Assembly: GCA_022747635.1 (NCBI GenBank)
Contig: JAKTNV010000003.1
Location: 93,040,790-93,104,789 of the forward strand
Direction: 5' to 3'
Length of the DNA stretch: 64,000 bases
Source: Hetaerina americana
Taxonomy: Eukaryota; Arthropoda; Insecta; Odonata; Calopterygidae
Shown: piece by piece, positions 1-11,689 of the stretch
How the letters are laid out: every line of letters begins with the position of its first letter
Position numbering within the stretch: position 1 is the first letter of the stretch
Notes under the pieces: generated by a model
The model's input: only the letters and a program-made list of their open reading frames with translations
What the model was told of the DNA's origin: nothing
Database searches by the model: none
Made by a program: the position numbers and the translations under genes

Positions 1-2
1 AT

Positions 3-599
3 TTGGCCCTTAAAAGGGCCTTCACCAGAAACGACCGTCAGAGAGAGGAAAGAGAAAAACCCGTTGCCAGGGTCAGCATCCCCTTTGTTTCCACGGTATC
101 CCATAAGATCTCCAGGATACTAAGGAAACATAAAGTGGAAACCATCCACAAGCCACAAGGAAAATTGAAGAACTTCCTTGGCACGGCAAAAGACGAACGG
201 GGTTTGAAGGCGCCGGGGGTATACCGGATCCCGTGTGAGTGCGGCCAGGTATACATCGGGGAGACTGGCCGCACAATTGAAAAGCGACTAACGGAGCATG
301 AGCGATGCATCAGACTCCATTACCCTGAGAAATCTGCAGTCGCCGAACACAGCATCACGCATGGTCATCGGATTGACTGGGGGAGCACCAAAAGACTTTG
401 TCACACGAACGGCTACTGGGACCGAGTGGCGAAGGAAGCCGTGGAAATCCGACTGGAAGGACAGAATACCTTCAACAGGGACACTGGCTTCCAGATCAGC
501 AGCACGTGGAGACCTGTGCTGAGAAAAATTGAAAGTACGAGACGTCACCGGGGCGGCTCGGCACTTGGGAACACATCGGACCAATCGGAGGACACCTGA
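3..599 (+). CDS. PLE polyprotein C-terminus, GIY-YIG endonuclease domain (partial)
   Basis: This is the C-terminal 198 residues of a retroelement polyprotein. The frame is open at the window edge; the first codon is TTG, so it is not a real start. The GIY-YIG nuclease core is clear: GVY at residues 72-74, two Cys (78, 80) in between, YIG at 84-86 followed by ETGR, the catalytic-type Arg at 95 and a Glu at 115 in an AEH motif followed by a GHRIDW block. The Cys pair and the IPC...YIGETGR...EH layout are typical of PLE endonucleases rather than bacterial GIY-YIG proteins. By family knowledge the domain nicks target DNA to prime reverse transcription in the nucleus. The frame has no internal stop, so this copy is young or recently inserted. 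The stop is at 597-599. Confidence 0.85.
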   Translation: MALKRAFTRNDRQREEREKPVARVSIPFVSTVSHKISRILRKHKVETIHKPQGKLKNFLGTAKDERGLKAPGVYRIPCECGQVYIGETGRTIEKRLTEHERCIRLHYPEKSAVAEHSITHGHRIDWGSTKRLCHTNGYWDRVAKEAVEIRLEGQNTFNRDTGFQISSTWRPVLRKIESTRRHRGGSALGNTSDQSEDT

Positions 600-639
600 C
601 CCTACGACAGGGTATAAATACATGGCGAATTCATTGCTC

Positions 640-691
640 TGCACTTCACCCTGAAGACGATGGCAGAGTTAGCCGTCGAAACGTCGGTGCA
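640..691 (+). ncRNA. Hammerhead-ribozyme-like motif in PLE 3' UTR
   Basis: In order: CACC (647-650), core CTGAAGA (651-657), a 7-bp hairpin CGATGGC/GCCGTCG (658-664 with 672-678, loop AGAGTTA), AAAC, GTC (683-685), then GGTG (686-689). CACC pairs with GGTG as stem I, CTGAAGA fits the CUGANGA consensus, and GTC is the usual cleavage triplet. An outer TGCAC/GTGCA pairing (640-644 with 687-691) is an alternative. Departure from consensus: the G of GAAA also closes stem II, or else one extra base (C658) sits between the core and the stem. Stem III would be only AC/GU with no loop. PLE hammerheads are known to have very short stem III. Activity is inferred. Confidence 0.5.
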
Positions 692-740
692 CACCACGCT
701 GACCCGGTGGGAAACCCGAGAGAACTTCCTGAATGTATCA

Positions 741-1850
741 AATATGTGTACGTGTGTAAATATATAAAAATATATATATGCATATATATTAGCTATATTT
801 ACCTTGTTACATAATATCGTGAAAATTATTACGCATAGTTATACAACTAATAAATTTTCCAAAAAAAGCAATAAATTAGCACTTCTTTTGTTGTCAATTT
901 TAATTCTATTTAGTAATCGAGATGCTTTGCAATAAATTTAAAATAAAAGAGGATATATGATATCGACTCAAAAACAATAAATTTTCTGGTCTTTGAAATC
1001 AAACGTATTCAAAATTCAATGTAAAAGAAAATAAAGCTGTGGCAATAGCTGTTAATAAATATTTTAAACTGCCGTTGATATATATTAAAGCAAATTTCTG
1101 TTGAATGTAAAATTAAAAAAATACATTTGCTCATTTAACTTTTAATGCAATACTTACTTTGTTCGTATTCCAGCGGACCTACAACTTTCAAAATTTTATC
1201 CAACAATTTGAAATGCATTTTATTCGTGAACCTTTTCCATTGGATATAAAAAATCTAATTACATTTAACATATTACTCCGGCCTTCCATTCACTCAGTAT
1301 CAAGGTTGACGTTGTTTGAATAAATCAAAGAGACGCATGAATTTCATCACATCAGCGATATTGGAAAACATTTGGTATGATTTCACGGTAATTATTTGCG
1401 ATTTAAACTGAACAGCTCCATTAAATATATTGCTAAAAATTTTAATGGGGGGAAGTTCCAATAGTAATATTGAAGAACTGGAAGCACGGACTCAACTTTT
1501 GTGCACTTCCTTTGCTCTACATCGTCTTTGGTGAAAGGATCAACTTCACTTCATGAGCACAAAGCCTTTCACAATGGGTAAAATCGTCCATGTTGCGTAA
1601 AATTATTGCACTTGGAACAAGAGTATCAATTACAGTCGACTTTGCGAGATTTCCAACCCCAGATGATGAATGCGAATGGATATGTTTATCCCCATAAATC
1701 CTTGGCTTATTAATCTGAACTCACTCCAAGGGGACAGGAATTCAAGGATTTTTAATTACATCCTGCCAAATTTTACGAAAACGCATTCCATTTCGGGAAT
1801 CCGCTCGGGTTCATCAAGGGGAATTCAAAATTAGCCAAACATCGCCCATT
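741..1850. other. AT-rich unique DNA, no gene seen
   Basis: It begins with TA-rich simple sequence (about 760-795) that may be the PLE tail or target. I see no coding frame, splice-flanked exon or recognisable repeat. Confidence 0.6.
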
Positions 1851-1854
1851 CCAT

Positions 1855-2330
1855 CCACTTGTTGGCCCCAAGCTACACTTGGCCTCCCGCCTTTCTCACT
1901 CATCCCCCTCACGACCTCCTCCTCCCTCGCTTCCCCCTTGGACCCACCACCCTCCTACGCCCATTCCATTACCTCCTACTTCTCCCACTCACTTTCATCC
2001 CTCTGCCTGCCTCTTCCTCTACGCCCTTTCTCCCGTTATCCTTCGCCTCCCCCCTGGTTTCTTCCCTCCTCCTCCTCCTCCTCTCCTGCCTTCCTCCCTC
2101 TATGTACGTCGTTTTCTCATCCATCCTCCTCAATATACTCTTTTCTTTAATTCCTCTCACCAAACAGTAATCCTTCCTCACTCCTCCATTTCGTACCTAA
2201 CTCTTCTCCCCTTCTCTTCCTTCCTCACTTCATATCAACCTTTTCCCCGCAGTCCTCACACCTCCGCCCCACCCAAATAGTCCCAACCCCTCTCTTCCCC
2301 TTTCTCTCTCTCTCTCCTTTGATCCCGTGG
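1855..2330. other. Pyrimidine-rich island (top strand)
   Basis: About 475 bp of mostly C and T on the plus strand, GC-richer than its flanks, ending in a (TC)n run near 2300-2320. Overlapping open frames here exist in several registers because runs of C and T contain no stop codons; they read as Pro/Ser/Leu-rich and match nothing. First of a recurring set of such islands. Confidence 0.7.
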
Positions 2331-3330
2331 ACCGAAATCCAAAATGGCCGCACACATCAATCTCATAAACCCAACGCACTCCACGCTTTACGACTCCCGC
2401 AGCCAGCGCCCAGGTTCTTTCCACGGTCGCTGTTTTATCACCGATCCGCCCGCTATCCAGTGTCATTCTTCTTATATCGGTTCTCTTGCCTTCAACTTTT
2501 TTATTGTTTTTCCTTAGCAGCATTCGTGCAAAACTCGATGATCGGATTTCAATCCAGCGTCACCTATTTGCTCCATTTTCCTTTCTAAGATTATTTGTTT
2601 TGGCTTGGGCTGTGCTAAAAAAATTTCCTTCCCCTTTATTGCCGTATCCGTCTCATTCAATGGCTCTTTTTTTTGTTGCTTTTTACTGTATCCATGTTTT
2701 CAGCACGTTTTGCATTAGGGCACTTAGGGCCTGGATCTTAGTTTTTGAGACTGATTCATTGAGTCGCACGGCTACTGACCTTCTTAAAAGTCAATCTACT
2801 TATCCTCAAAGTTTGCTTATAAAGGGTGTTTTAATTATATTGAATGTATTTCAGAACTTGTCTATATTACTGCTAATACTATACAAGACTATTATCAGTA
2901 TTAGAAGCCTATTTAAATGTTGAAACGATTTATGTTCTCATTTTAACATTATAAGAGTAATAGGTGAAATACAATGTTGAAAGAGCATCGCCATGTGAAG
3001 AACCACATGAGTTGTTAGAATATTTCAAAAGTTTTGAAATACACGATATTTACGACCCATATCTGCAGAAAATATCTCACCTTAAAATTAGTGAACATTA
3101 TCTCAGGTTGTATTTAATAATAAAGTAGCATCAATATTCGCGTGATGCGGGAAATATCTCTTAAATTGGCATAACGCATTTTGCAAAACTAAAATCGTAA
3201 CAATAGTAGTTATCTAGGCAGCAATGGACTAATTTCAATAACTCGATTGAAAATATCTTCCTGACCTCTTATTTGATTACATTATTATTTGGAATTTTCG
3301 ATCAGATATATCATCTAATGTGAGAAATTT
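2331..3330. other. AT-rich unique DNA, no gene seen
   Basis: Nothing recognisable. A frame of about 145 codons (2486-2923) has low-complexity hydrophobic composition and no family signature. Confidence 0.55.
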
Positions 3331-3423
3331 TCTGTTTTTTTCAGGTGAGTGTCATATGTCATTTGTACGCCATTCCGAAAGGCGATAATTTCGCGCTGAA
3401 AAACCCGGTTGACATTGGTAAGA
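3331..3423 (+). other. Candidate 73-bp exon preceded by a ratchet-like splice site
   Basis: A pyrimidine tract (TCTGTTTTTTTCAG, ending at 3344) is followed at once by GTGAGT (3345-3350), and a second donor GTAAGA starts at 3418. If 3345-3417 is an exon, only one frame is open. It reads VSVICHLYAIPKGDNFALKN and then PVDI, ends in phase 1, and its GC-rich third positions stand out from the AT-rich flanks. The juxtaposed acceptor and donor (CAG|GTGAGT) also match a recursive-splicing ratchet point, and the downstream donor is what a recursive-splice exon would need. I do not recognise the peptide. It could be a genuine coding exon, a recursive-splice exon, or chance. Confidence 0.5.
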
Positions 3424-5190
3424 ATTAATATATTTTTCTTATAAATCTGTAGTATAAACATTCCATTTTGCTACATTTGAGTAGGATTAGCTGTTGTAAG
3501 CATTTTATGAGGACATTTTTGTTATTTAAGTTTTCAAGACGTATATTAACTAATATTTACGTCCATAGTAGTGTGTGGAAAATCTTTTTTTTCATTTTTC
3601 AATAAAAATGCTTTTATTTTGCTTTTCCTAAATTGGAAAACATATTATATGGTACCCTAAATAATATTGGATTATTTGGAAAATCGCATAAAATTAGAAA
3701 ATATGTGTATTAGATTATATTGTAAAAATATCTCCATCTATATTATTTTAAATAATAGATAATGATGATACATTGAACTTGTGATTTATTAGCAAAGTCT
3801 CTTTATTAAAAGCATCAAAATAAATTACTTGAGTGATTTTAGAAGAGACATATTCGTTTTTCATTTAAAGTTGCGTTATGCACTGAATAAGTACAATTAA
3901 TAGCGTTTGCACGAGACAACGAATTCTATTCGAGGAATAACAAAATTTTAATGTGCCAATTTTTAAAGCTATTCAGCTTTCAAACCATGGTATAAAAATA
4001 TTTACTCCATACTCTTCTATAACCATTGATTGATTTCCACCAAAAAATTTGATATTTAATAAAATATTTAGTCTAATTTTATATATTATATGACATTTAT
4101 CCCCATATTAATATAATACATCTTTATAATAGTATAATAAATGATTAGTAGGTAATATTGGGTTTTTAAACTAAGGCTTTTATAGTTTTCGTTTAAGTAG
4201 CTCCATGTTTAAAATCGACGCATTTAATGCCATCGACCATTGCTGAAATAATGCCGTCTTAATGAATCTTTATAAACGAAAAACTGATATTGCTTTCAGG
4301 GCTGAAAGCCATTTTGATAATATTAACAAAAATATGGTGGAGTTATTTCCCATGAAATATTATACTATAACATATTTTCATGTCCACAGTCAATAATTAG
4401 CTCCAAAATTAAATGTTTTAGATCAAATAGAATAAAGGAATGTACGCAGATTAAAAATTAAAAAATAAAGGGAGTAAAACGTTCGAACGCTGGATATGTA
4501 AAGACCAAATTACGAGGGCACCCAAATTCAAAATACATGATCACGAAGGAGAGAGATTACAAAGTGAGGTTGAACAACAAAAACTCAATAATCGACTGCG
4601 GTAGCGAATAAATGCTCTGCTTGGAAAAGCAAAAGAGTTTTAAGAGTGGTGTAAGTAATTGAATTGGTCTGGGTGCAAGAAGGAAGGCACATAAAGAGGA
4701 TCAAAAGGAACTAATAAACGGATAAAAGTAGACGAAATTGTCAGGAGAGATTGAAGTGGTGGTAAATTATTGGATAAATATAATAAGTATTTGTCTCTAA
4801 TATATGAGTACAAAATTATATTTTACTCAGGTTGTTATTCGGTACGAGATTTTTTTTATATTCCTGATGCTAATATTCTCAAGATCAGAAAATCCCAAAA
4901 TTCTATCCTCCCAGTTAACCAAGCATTTTCCAAATTTTCAAATTAAGATTTTCCTAAAGATCTATGAGTTTGTCCACATAGACCCGCGTAAGATCCAGCG
5001 TAATAATCATTATCTTAAGATGGCATTAGCTGGTGGATAACATATTTGATTTAGGAAACAGGCATATTTTATAGGTCTAGGCAAAAACAGTCAAAATACC
5101 TTTTCATTAATGAATGGAGAAGTAAAAGTATAGGTTCAAACAAGGGCTTTCATTTAGGTGGAATTCAGTTCATCAGTGTAATTCTTGCTC
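3424..5190. other. AT-rich unique DNA, no gene seen
   Basis: About 70% A+T and intron-like. The 78-codon frame at 4804-5040 has no family features and is probably chance. Confidence 0.6.
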
Positions 5191-5194
5191 ACAG

Positions 5195-5590
5195 GGCAAG
5201 TGTGGACAGTAGTGTGGTGTGTGGTGGGAGGGTAGGAGTTTTGGGAGGCGAAGAGAGAAAAGAGGAATTTGAGAGAAGAAGAGACAGGAATTGACGCGTG
5301 GTAGCGAGCGAAAGAGAAGGGAGAGGAAGAGTGGGGGAAAATTCAGCCTGGATACACTTTTGTAAGCGATGAAGCGGAACGGAATTCCAAAGCCAGAATC
5401 AAAAGAAGCAGCATTCCAATCCCTAATTGAATCCAAATGGAGAGGGTAAGTTGGTGGGAGAGGGACCAGGATGAAGGGAAAATATGCTTTGGAGGAAGGG
5501 TAGCAGAGAATTTGTGGGGGATGGGGAGACTGGGTGGAAGGATATGGTTTGGTTTTTGGTCTGTGGGAGACATGGGATATTACTGGCATG
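5195..5590. other. Purine-rich island (top strand)
   Basis: Mostly G and A on the plus strand in two blocks (5195-5340 and 5440-5590), separated by about 100 bp of mixed sequence. No gene. Confidence 0.65.
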
Positions 5591-5599
5591 AGTGGTGAA

Positions 5600-7830
5600 A
5601 AAGTGTTTATTATCTAATTTAGTGTCTGCGAGCAAGAGAAAATTTCATTTTCAACAATTCAATTTATTTATTATTCATATTATAGTATATAAATTCTGAT
5701 CCCTAACCGAATAGAGCAAGAGTATCTTTTAATGATACTGCACAGGTTTTAGCCCACAAAGCGTTAAGGTCTAAATTATTCCAGCTTTGTACAATCAACC
5801 AAGTTTGGTTTCTTCTCTTTTTTGGCAAAACTATTGATTTCGCTTGTAGGTTCGATGCCATGAAGGAATATAGTATATTCCACAGTGTTAAAGTGGCATA
5901 TTTTCATCTTGCTGCAATTCTTTCATAAGGTAACATCTTGCATTTTTCACGAGGAGGTTGGCAAAATAACTCCTATGCAAATAATATATCATTTATTTAT
6001 GATATATTTATTGCAAACTATCACGTACACTAAATTTCAGGGTAGTAGAACTATGTTGTACAATTATTTGATAGAGTCCTGTATTTTGAGGTGGTAGTTT
6101 TTCTGTAAAAGTTATATCTGATATTCAAGCTACTGTGCGGACGAGTATATTGTAAAGACAGTTTCATTCTAGTTTTTCTCTCTTTCCTAATAAGTTGCTG
6201 AACTCTCTCTGAGAATCTATTTCGGTTTGTTTTCCGTGGTATACTCTTTCTAGCTCCTACGTTATTTTCGCATCTTTCGCCCAGCCACACTCTTCCCTGA
6301 AGCCTTGTGGAATCCTACTGCTGGACTAAGCTCACTCCTACGGAACACTCCTTTAAACTTCTCGCTTAAATCCTTAGAGTGCTTTGCACTTTGCCTGGCC
6401 GCTTGAAAGACGAAGAGTGAGTCTAAAGAGGTTGGAAATAGGTCTTCAAGACGAGTCCCTCAGGAGTCAATCCCGAGACTACTGCAAGTTGTAGCCATCG
6501 TAATTTCACCAGCCTAAACTCAATTTTGTATCGGGAAAAAGAATTGAGGACTTAACATAAAATAAGTGAGAAGTAAGAGAGAATGATTGGGACCCAGAAC
6601 ACAAAAATTTCATTTAACTGATGCATACACGTTTGCTTAATTTTTAAACCAAAATTAAAAGTATCGTAAATGGGTGATTTTCAGTTGACGTCAGTAGCTG
6701 TCAGTCGAAAGTCCTCTTTTAACCTAGCCGTGCAGGGACAGTTTATTTAGATGATCAACTGATTTTCTACATGCGCCTATAATCTGCTTTTTGCCGCCAC
6801 TGTGCAGAACTTTTAGCATCACTTTTTTGCATTTGGTGGACTCTAATGAACTTATAAAGGAGAATCGGTTTGAAATAATTCAACTTAAATAATAAAATAA
6901 AACTGGAAGAAATAATTTTATATAAAAACACTAGTACTTATGTATGGTTAACACTGAACCTCAAATAATTTTTGCTAAAAAATACGAGCCTGGAGTGAAC
7001 GGCGCAACAGAATGAATGGTAGCAATAGTCCTTTGGCTGCAACGTTCAAAAAAGAAAAAAGGAAGAGGAATATTATAATTTCAGGAATAACTTCATTTAA
7101 TACTGCGTTTGATAGCTTCTGTAGTAATATTACACTGATCTAAATAAAAATAGAAAGTAATATTAAAGTAGGGTATTTGTGGCACTTAGTAACCGTGTTA
7201 ACTATTAAAATGTGGTTCAGGTTACTAAGAAAGACATTTTTATACCATGAATAGTTTGTAGAAATCCTTAAATATGTATTTCCTTAATATGTTAATCTTC
7301 TTTTCTTCCAATTTCTCGCTCCCCTTTTAGCTCCTATAACCAATATTTTCCATTTTTCGCTTGTCATACGCGTATTAAATTCCTGGTAATTCCTTCTTCG
7401 TATGTTCTCTTTGACTATGCTCTCCAACAGACTATCGTTCCTCATAATTCTCAAGTTTCCTTTTTTAGCCTTGGCCATTGATTGACAAGTGATACAATGA
7501 ATATTAGACCAGGTGGATAGTTTGATTATCACGCAGTAGGCTCCTTTTATGAGCTGTTGATAAAAATTCATGATTTCCATGTATTCTTGAATGGATTTAA
7601 AATCATTTTTCCCTTTCTCCTTGCTCCGTGCCGTCGATAAAAATCCGCGTCGGTAGAATTTAATATCTTGCGTTATAGGGTTGTAAGATTTAGTTTGGAG
7701 GATTCGCACCTGCTGAAAAACATCCTCGAGGAGCCTTGAAGGATCTTAAAGAGGACGGCAGCTATTCGAACCTGAGCGAAAAAAAAGAAACAGCCACAGC
7801 AAAGACGGCATAAAAACCTGTGAAACCTCA
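5600..7830. other. Unique DNA, no gene supported
   Basis: AT-rich, with a slightly GC-richer mixed patch at 6250-6520. A minus-strand frame of 141 codons (7284-7709) is Lys/Arg/Ile/Asn-rich. It has no motif I recognise and no splice context, so I do not call it. Confidence 0.5.
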
Positions 7831-7834
7831 AGAT

Positions 7835-8260
7835 AGTTCATTGAATTATGAAGAAGGGAAGTGACGCGACATGGAGTTAGGGCTGGGAAGAGGGGGTGGA
7901 AAAAGGTTGGAGAGGGTGAGAGGGAGAGAGCAGGAGAGGCATGCAGGCTTTGAGAGGGGAGGGAAATGCTGGAAGATTTAGCGTGGGGGGGGGGCTGGAG
8001 AAGTGGGGAGAAGAAGGAGAACGGGGGAGAGCCCTGGAGAGCAATCTGCATTAATCGCGCCCTTTCTCTATCTCTCGCGAGATGGATTCATTCGCTCCCT
8101 CGTTATTTTTTTTTTGCTAAATATCCCCAGTCTTTCCTACCCTTGCTCCTCCCCTACCTCCGTCGTTCTCTCCATCCTATCTTGCCCTCACATGTGGCCA
8201 CTTTTTTCTCTTTGCTAACCCTCTCCCTCCCTGGGCCTTCCGCCTTGATTGCTGCCCGGA
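7835..8260. other. Purine-to-pyrimidine switch island
   Basis: The top strand is purine-rich at 7835-8060, including a run of nine G near 7985, then pyrimidine-rich at 8061-8260. No gene; the frames overlapping it are by-products of composition. Confidence 0.65.
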
Positions 8261-9080
8261 GGATAGATGTGCTTCTCAGCGGGTCGACATTCTGAGCCGG
8301 AGTTATTATTTTAAACCAAGGCGTGATACAAACTAGCGGCAATTTATAAATCCGGCCAACATTCTTTGTTTTTTATTTTCCTTTCCCTTCTCCTTATAAT
8401 TCCTGAAATGAGGTGCTTAACGTGATTGCTATGCAGTGCCCAATTATTCATGCCTAAAGATTTTGTTATTAGTTCTGCGAAATATTATTTTTTCATGGTA
8501 CGCTCATGTAAAACCGCAGTATGAAAGGAACAAGAGACATGTTTGTGGTGAGAGAACAATCGTAGGACTATTTCATAAGCTCAATTGTCCACAATGTTGG
8601 ATGTGTGATTTTATAAATCAGTGATTGCAACGTTTTTTTAAGTTTTATAAATGTTTATTATCTATGTGTAGCCCTGCAATGTTTTATTGTGTGATTTGGA
8701 TTGTAAATATCATTCGGGTTTATTGTTTTTTGACTATATCATATTATTGTAAATACTTTAATATCAGTTACCAATCACTTGGCGTATTGGTCCCCTTTTA
8801 ACACAGACGTAAGCGATGCTTTATTGATAAGAGGCCACTTCCTTTATTCCTTTGCCATTGCGCAACATCCCTTCCAAAATTACTTTGTCTCAAAGAATGC
8901 AAGTAGTCATTCACGAAATGGAATTTTTCATGTTTGAATGGCTATCATTTTCTTGCATATTGAAGAATGTTATGAATTTGAGAAGTATGAGGTACTCTTC
9001 GTATAAATCATGCTTGCAAGTGTTTATAACCAAGATGTATGTCCTTAGCCCTACGCTTTTTTCATTATTATAAAATATTT
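8261..9080. other. AT-rich unique DNA, no gene seen
   Basis: Nothing recognised. Confidence 0.55.
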
Positions 9081-9084
9081 ATAA

Positions 9085-9415
9085 GAAAGCCATAAACACA
9101 CTGATCAACCCTGTTTGGTTGGTGATGTTAGAGACCTTTATAAATTATAAACACAGTAATCAACCCGAAGGTCGGCTTGGTAGGTGATGGTAGAGTTTAC
9201 CGAGTACCCGACGGTGTGTGAAATTCACCCATCAGTGAAGGGGTGCCAGTTCCTCTCCCTGTGCCGGTTATGGCTTCCCAGGAAGATTTGCTACCCGAAA
9301 AATCACATAGCTTGGGTGGAGCTGCGGGTACCCAGAGAGGTTTGCCTTGATATCGAACCCGGGCCCTTTGGTCAGTAGTCCAATGCTCTATCCCATGGAC
9401 TACCGTGACTATGCT
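9085..9415 (-). mobile_element. tRNA-derived SINE, family 1, copy 1
   Basis: On the minus strand the right end resembles a tRNA 5' region: an A-box-like TAGTCCATGGGATAGAGC, an anticodon-arm-like TTGG/CCAA pairing and a B box GGGTTCGATATC (reverse complement of 9349-9360). The body runs leftward. The left part has an imperfect local duplication (about 9092-9132 and 9150-9192, each with ATCAACCC and GGTGATG). The segment 9258-9384 is clearly related to 31093-31216, which shows a dispersed repeat. No pol III terminator was assigned. Confidence 0.65.
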
Positions 9416-9419
9416 GCAG

Positions 9420-11035
9420 CAAAAGTGCTTTGAAGAAATGATACGCTATTAGTAGTATTATCCTGAATTTGAATCTTAGTTGCTCTTTGGTTACAATTAA
9501 GTGTAGCCATATCAAGTGATATCGTTCAACTTTTTTTAGCACAGTGATTTTGTTTCTCCTGCAGAGTAGAAGAAGGTGGAATAGTTATCATTAATCTATT
9601 TTAAAGGCATAAGCTGCACAGAACCTATAGGAGAACACGAGTAACGGGGATTCTAGAGAAATATTGTTTCATTGATCGAGCTATTGAGATTGAGGTAAAA
9701 CTTTTTGTCATCCAGTAGGATAGACTTTCTTTTCCTCAGCGTCAAACTGCGACGGATACAGATAGATTTCGAATTTCGATTCTATCTGGAATTCGATACG
9801 ACATCATCCTGGATTTTCGAAATCTCTATTGTATTCCTGGCTCGTTTCTCGGTACTTTTCATTCTTTTTTGTATTTCCTGGTCACCTCTAGGGGCTCAGA
9901 GGATCGAAGGCTTCTCTACTTCTCTAAAACTCTTAAAAAAGGTTTTTTTTTGTGCCCAGACGTCCCTCTCTTAAACCCACTCCTTTCAGAGACCCACCAG
10001 ATGTTTGGAATCGAAGACTCTTTTCTTACCGGTACAAAAACCGTGCCTAATCTTTTGTGATGCTCAAAACATTGAGTGTCTCGTGAGCACAACTCAGAGG
10101 CATTTGTAAGGAGAAGAGGGTCACTTAACTCATCTTATCTTATCGATCCTGTATGATGGGCGAAAGATGGTACACGCAATGCAGATCAAAGGTGACTCCA
10201 TGGGTTTTTTTTCCGCAAGCAAATGTTGGACTCTGTGCATATCACCCGCTAAAGTTAATGATTGATTATGCCCATTGTCGAAGTTGACCAAATTAAGAGA
10301 TTAAATGCCAGACTTAGCAGCTAGTCTTATATGAGAGACAGATGACGATAACTGCTTGTTTATATCGTTTCTAGAGTTTCCAAATGGGAAAAAGTAAATT
10401 TGAACTATCTATTAGTTTTATGCGTTAAAACAATTAGCAGCAGTTATTGAACCCTGTGATAAAAATAGCCAAATTTTCGCAGGTAATTGCTTTAAGTACA
10501 AGTCAGTTTCAAGCTTTTGCTGAAGATATTTCTTATTGCATTAATTGTTTTTAGTCTCTGAAATTCTCTAATATATGGTTAACTCTAGCTTAAATACTAG
10601 TTTGGAGGGTGAAAATTGTTCCTGAGAGCATAAAATGCTTTTTTATTGGGTTGTTACTCAACTCAGATGTAAATATCTGATAAGGAAGTTTACTAGGTCC
10701 TAGTTTCAATAATAATTTAAGCCTAATTTATAATCCAAAATCTCTAAAAATTTCCATTTGCTTAATACAAATTCAGAAACTACTGTAGCAGCAACCTAGA
10801 GAATACCAGCAGTCTGAGTGAAATTAGGAATGCCCACGATGTTTTAGGAGAGGAGTGGTTTGGTATATTCAGCTACTTTTAAAATTTGTTCTAAAACGGA
10901 TTTAGAAGTATGTGCGACATTATTCGTGTTGAAATTTTAAAAATGAGGAATCTGAATATTCATGATTTTGGGCCAAGGAACTTAAAATTGGTACATGTTC
11001 CTTTAAGCTCTTTATTTTCTATCAGTCGATTCCTT
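9420..11035. other. Unique DNA, no gene seen
   Basis: Mixed to AT-rich. Two short overlapping frames at 9705-10060 show no family features. Confidence 0.5.
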
Positions 11036-11440
11036 CACGAGAACTTCCAGTTCCACACTCCGGACCGCATTAAAGGGACAGTGGTGCATTTGGGGTCCGG
11101 TCAGCGAGGCTTAAAAACCGGCGCCGTCCTCGGGCAGACAGCACACTGTGAGGAAGTGCTGCGGAGGGAGACTTTAAGGCACGGTTTATCGGGTCTCCTC
11201 GGGTGGTTTCTTATCTCTTGGATGAGACGCTGAAGCGGAGAAAAGAAAAGACGATTTCGGGGAAACGAACGGGGGAGATCGGGAGGGGAGGCAGTGGGTC
11301 GGGTATGGCGGAGAACGAAGGTCTCGAGTCGATATATCCACTGGCGAAGGATTAGTCGTGGGTGCCTCCACGAGGAGTCTTATGGGAGGAGAGAGGAAAA
11401 TGGGGATATACCATGCACACGTGTGTGTGCGTATGTGAAT
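11036..11440. other. GC-richer mixed block, function unknown
   Basis: Positions 11040-11240 are locally GC-rich, with CpG and no strong purine skew, unlike the skewed islands. From 11230 it becomes purine-rich. It could be a conserved noncoding element or an old repeat. No coding frame is convincing. Confidence 0.35.
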
Positions 11441-11679
<239 letters not shown>

Positions 11680-11689
11680 CACGCACATT

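Larger units (their letters stand above)
1..740 (+). mobile_element. 3' end of a Penelope-like element (PLE), cut by the window edge
   Basis: The segment contains an open frame with a GIY-YIG endonuclease domain (3-599), then about 140 bp of 3' untranslated sequence that ends in TA-rich DNA near 740. The reverse transcriptase expected upstream lies outside the window. After the stop there is a structured motif at 640-691. Established knowledge: PLEs encode reverse transcriptase followed by GIY-YIG endonuclease, and many carry hammerhead ribozymes in their terminal repeats. The 3' boundary is a judgement, placed where composition changes to AT-rich simple sequence. Confidence 0.8.

Noticed and set aside
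7284..7709. 141-codon minus-strand frame
   Set aside because: Basic, AT-driven composition with no motif and no splice sites; compatible with chance.
10465..10490. Ratchet-like TTTTCGCAG|GTAATT
   Set aside because: Short pyrimidine tract and a poor donor; expected by chance in 64 kb.
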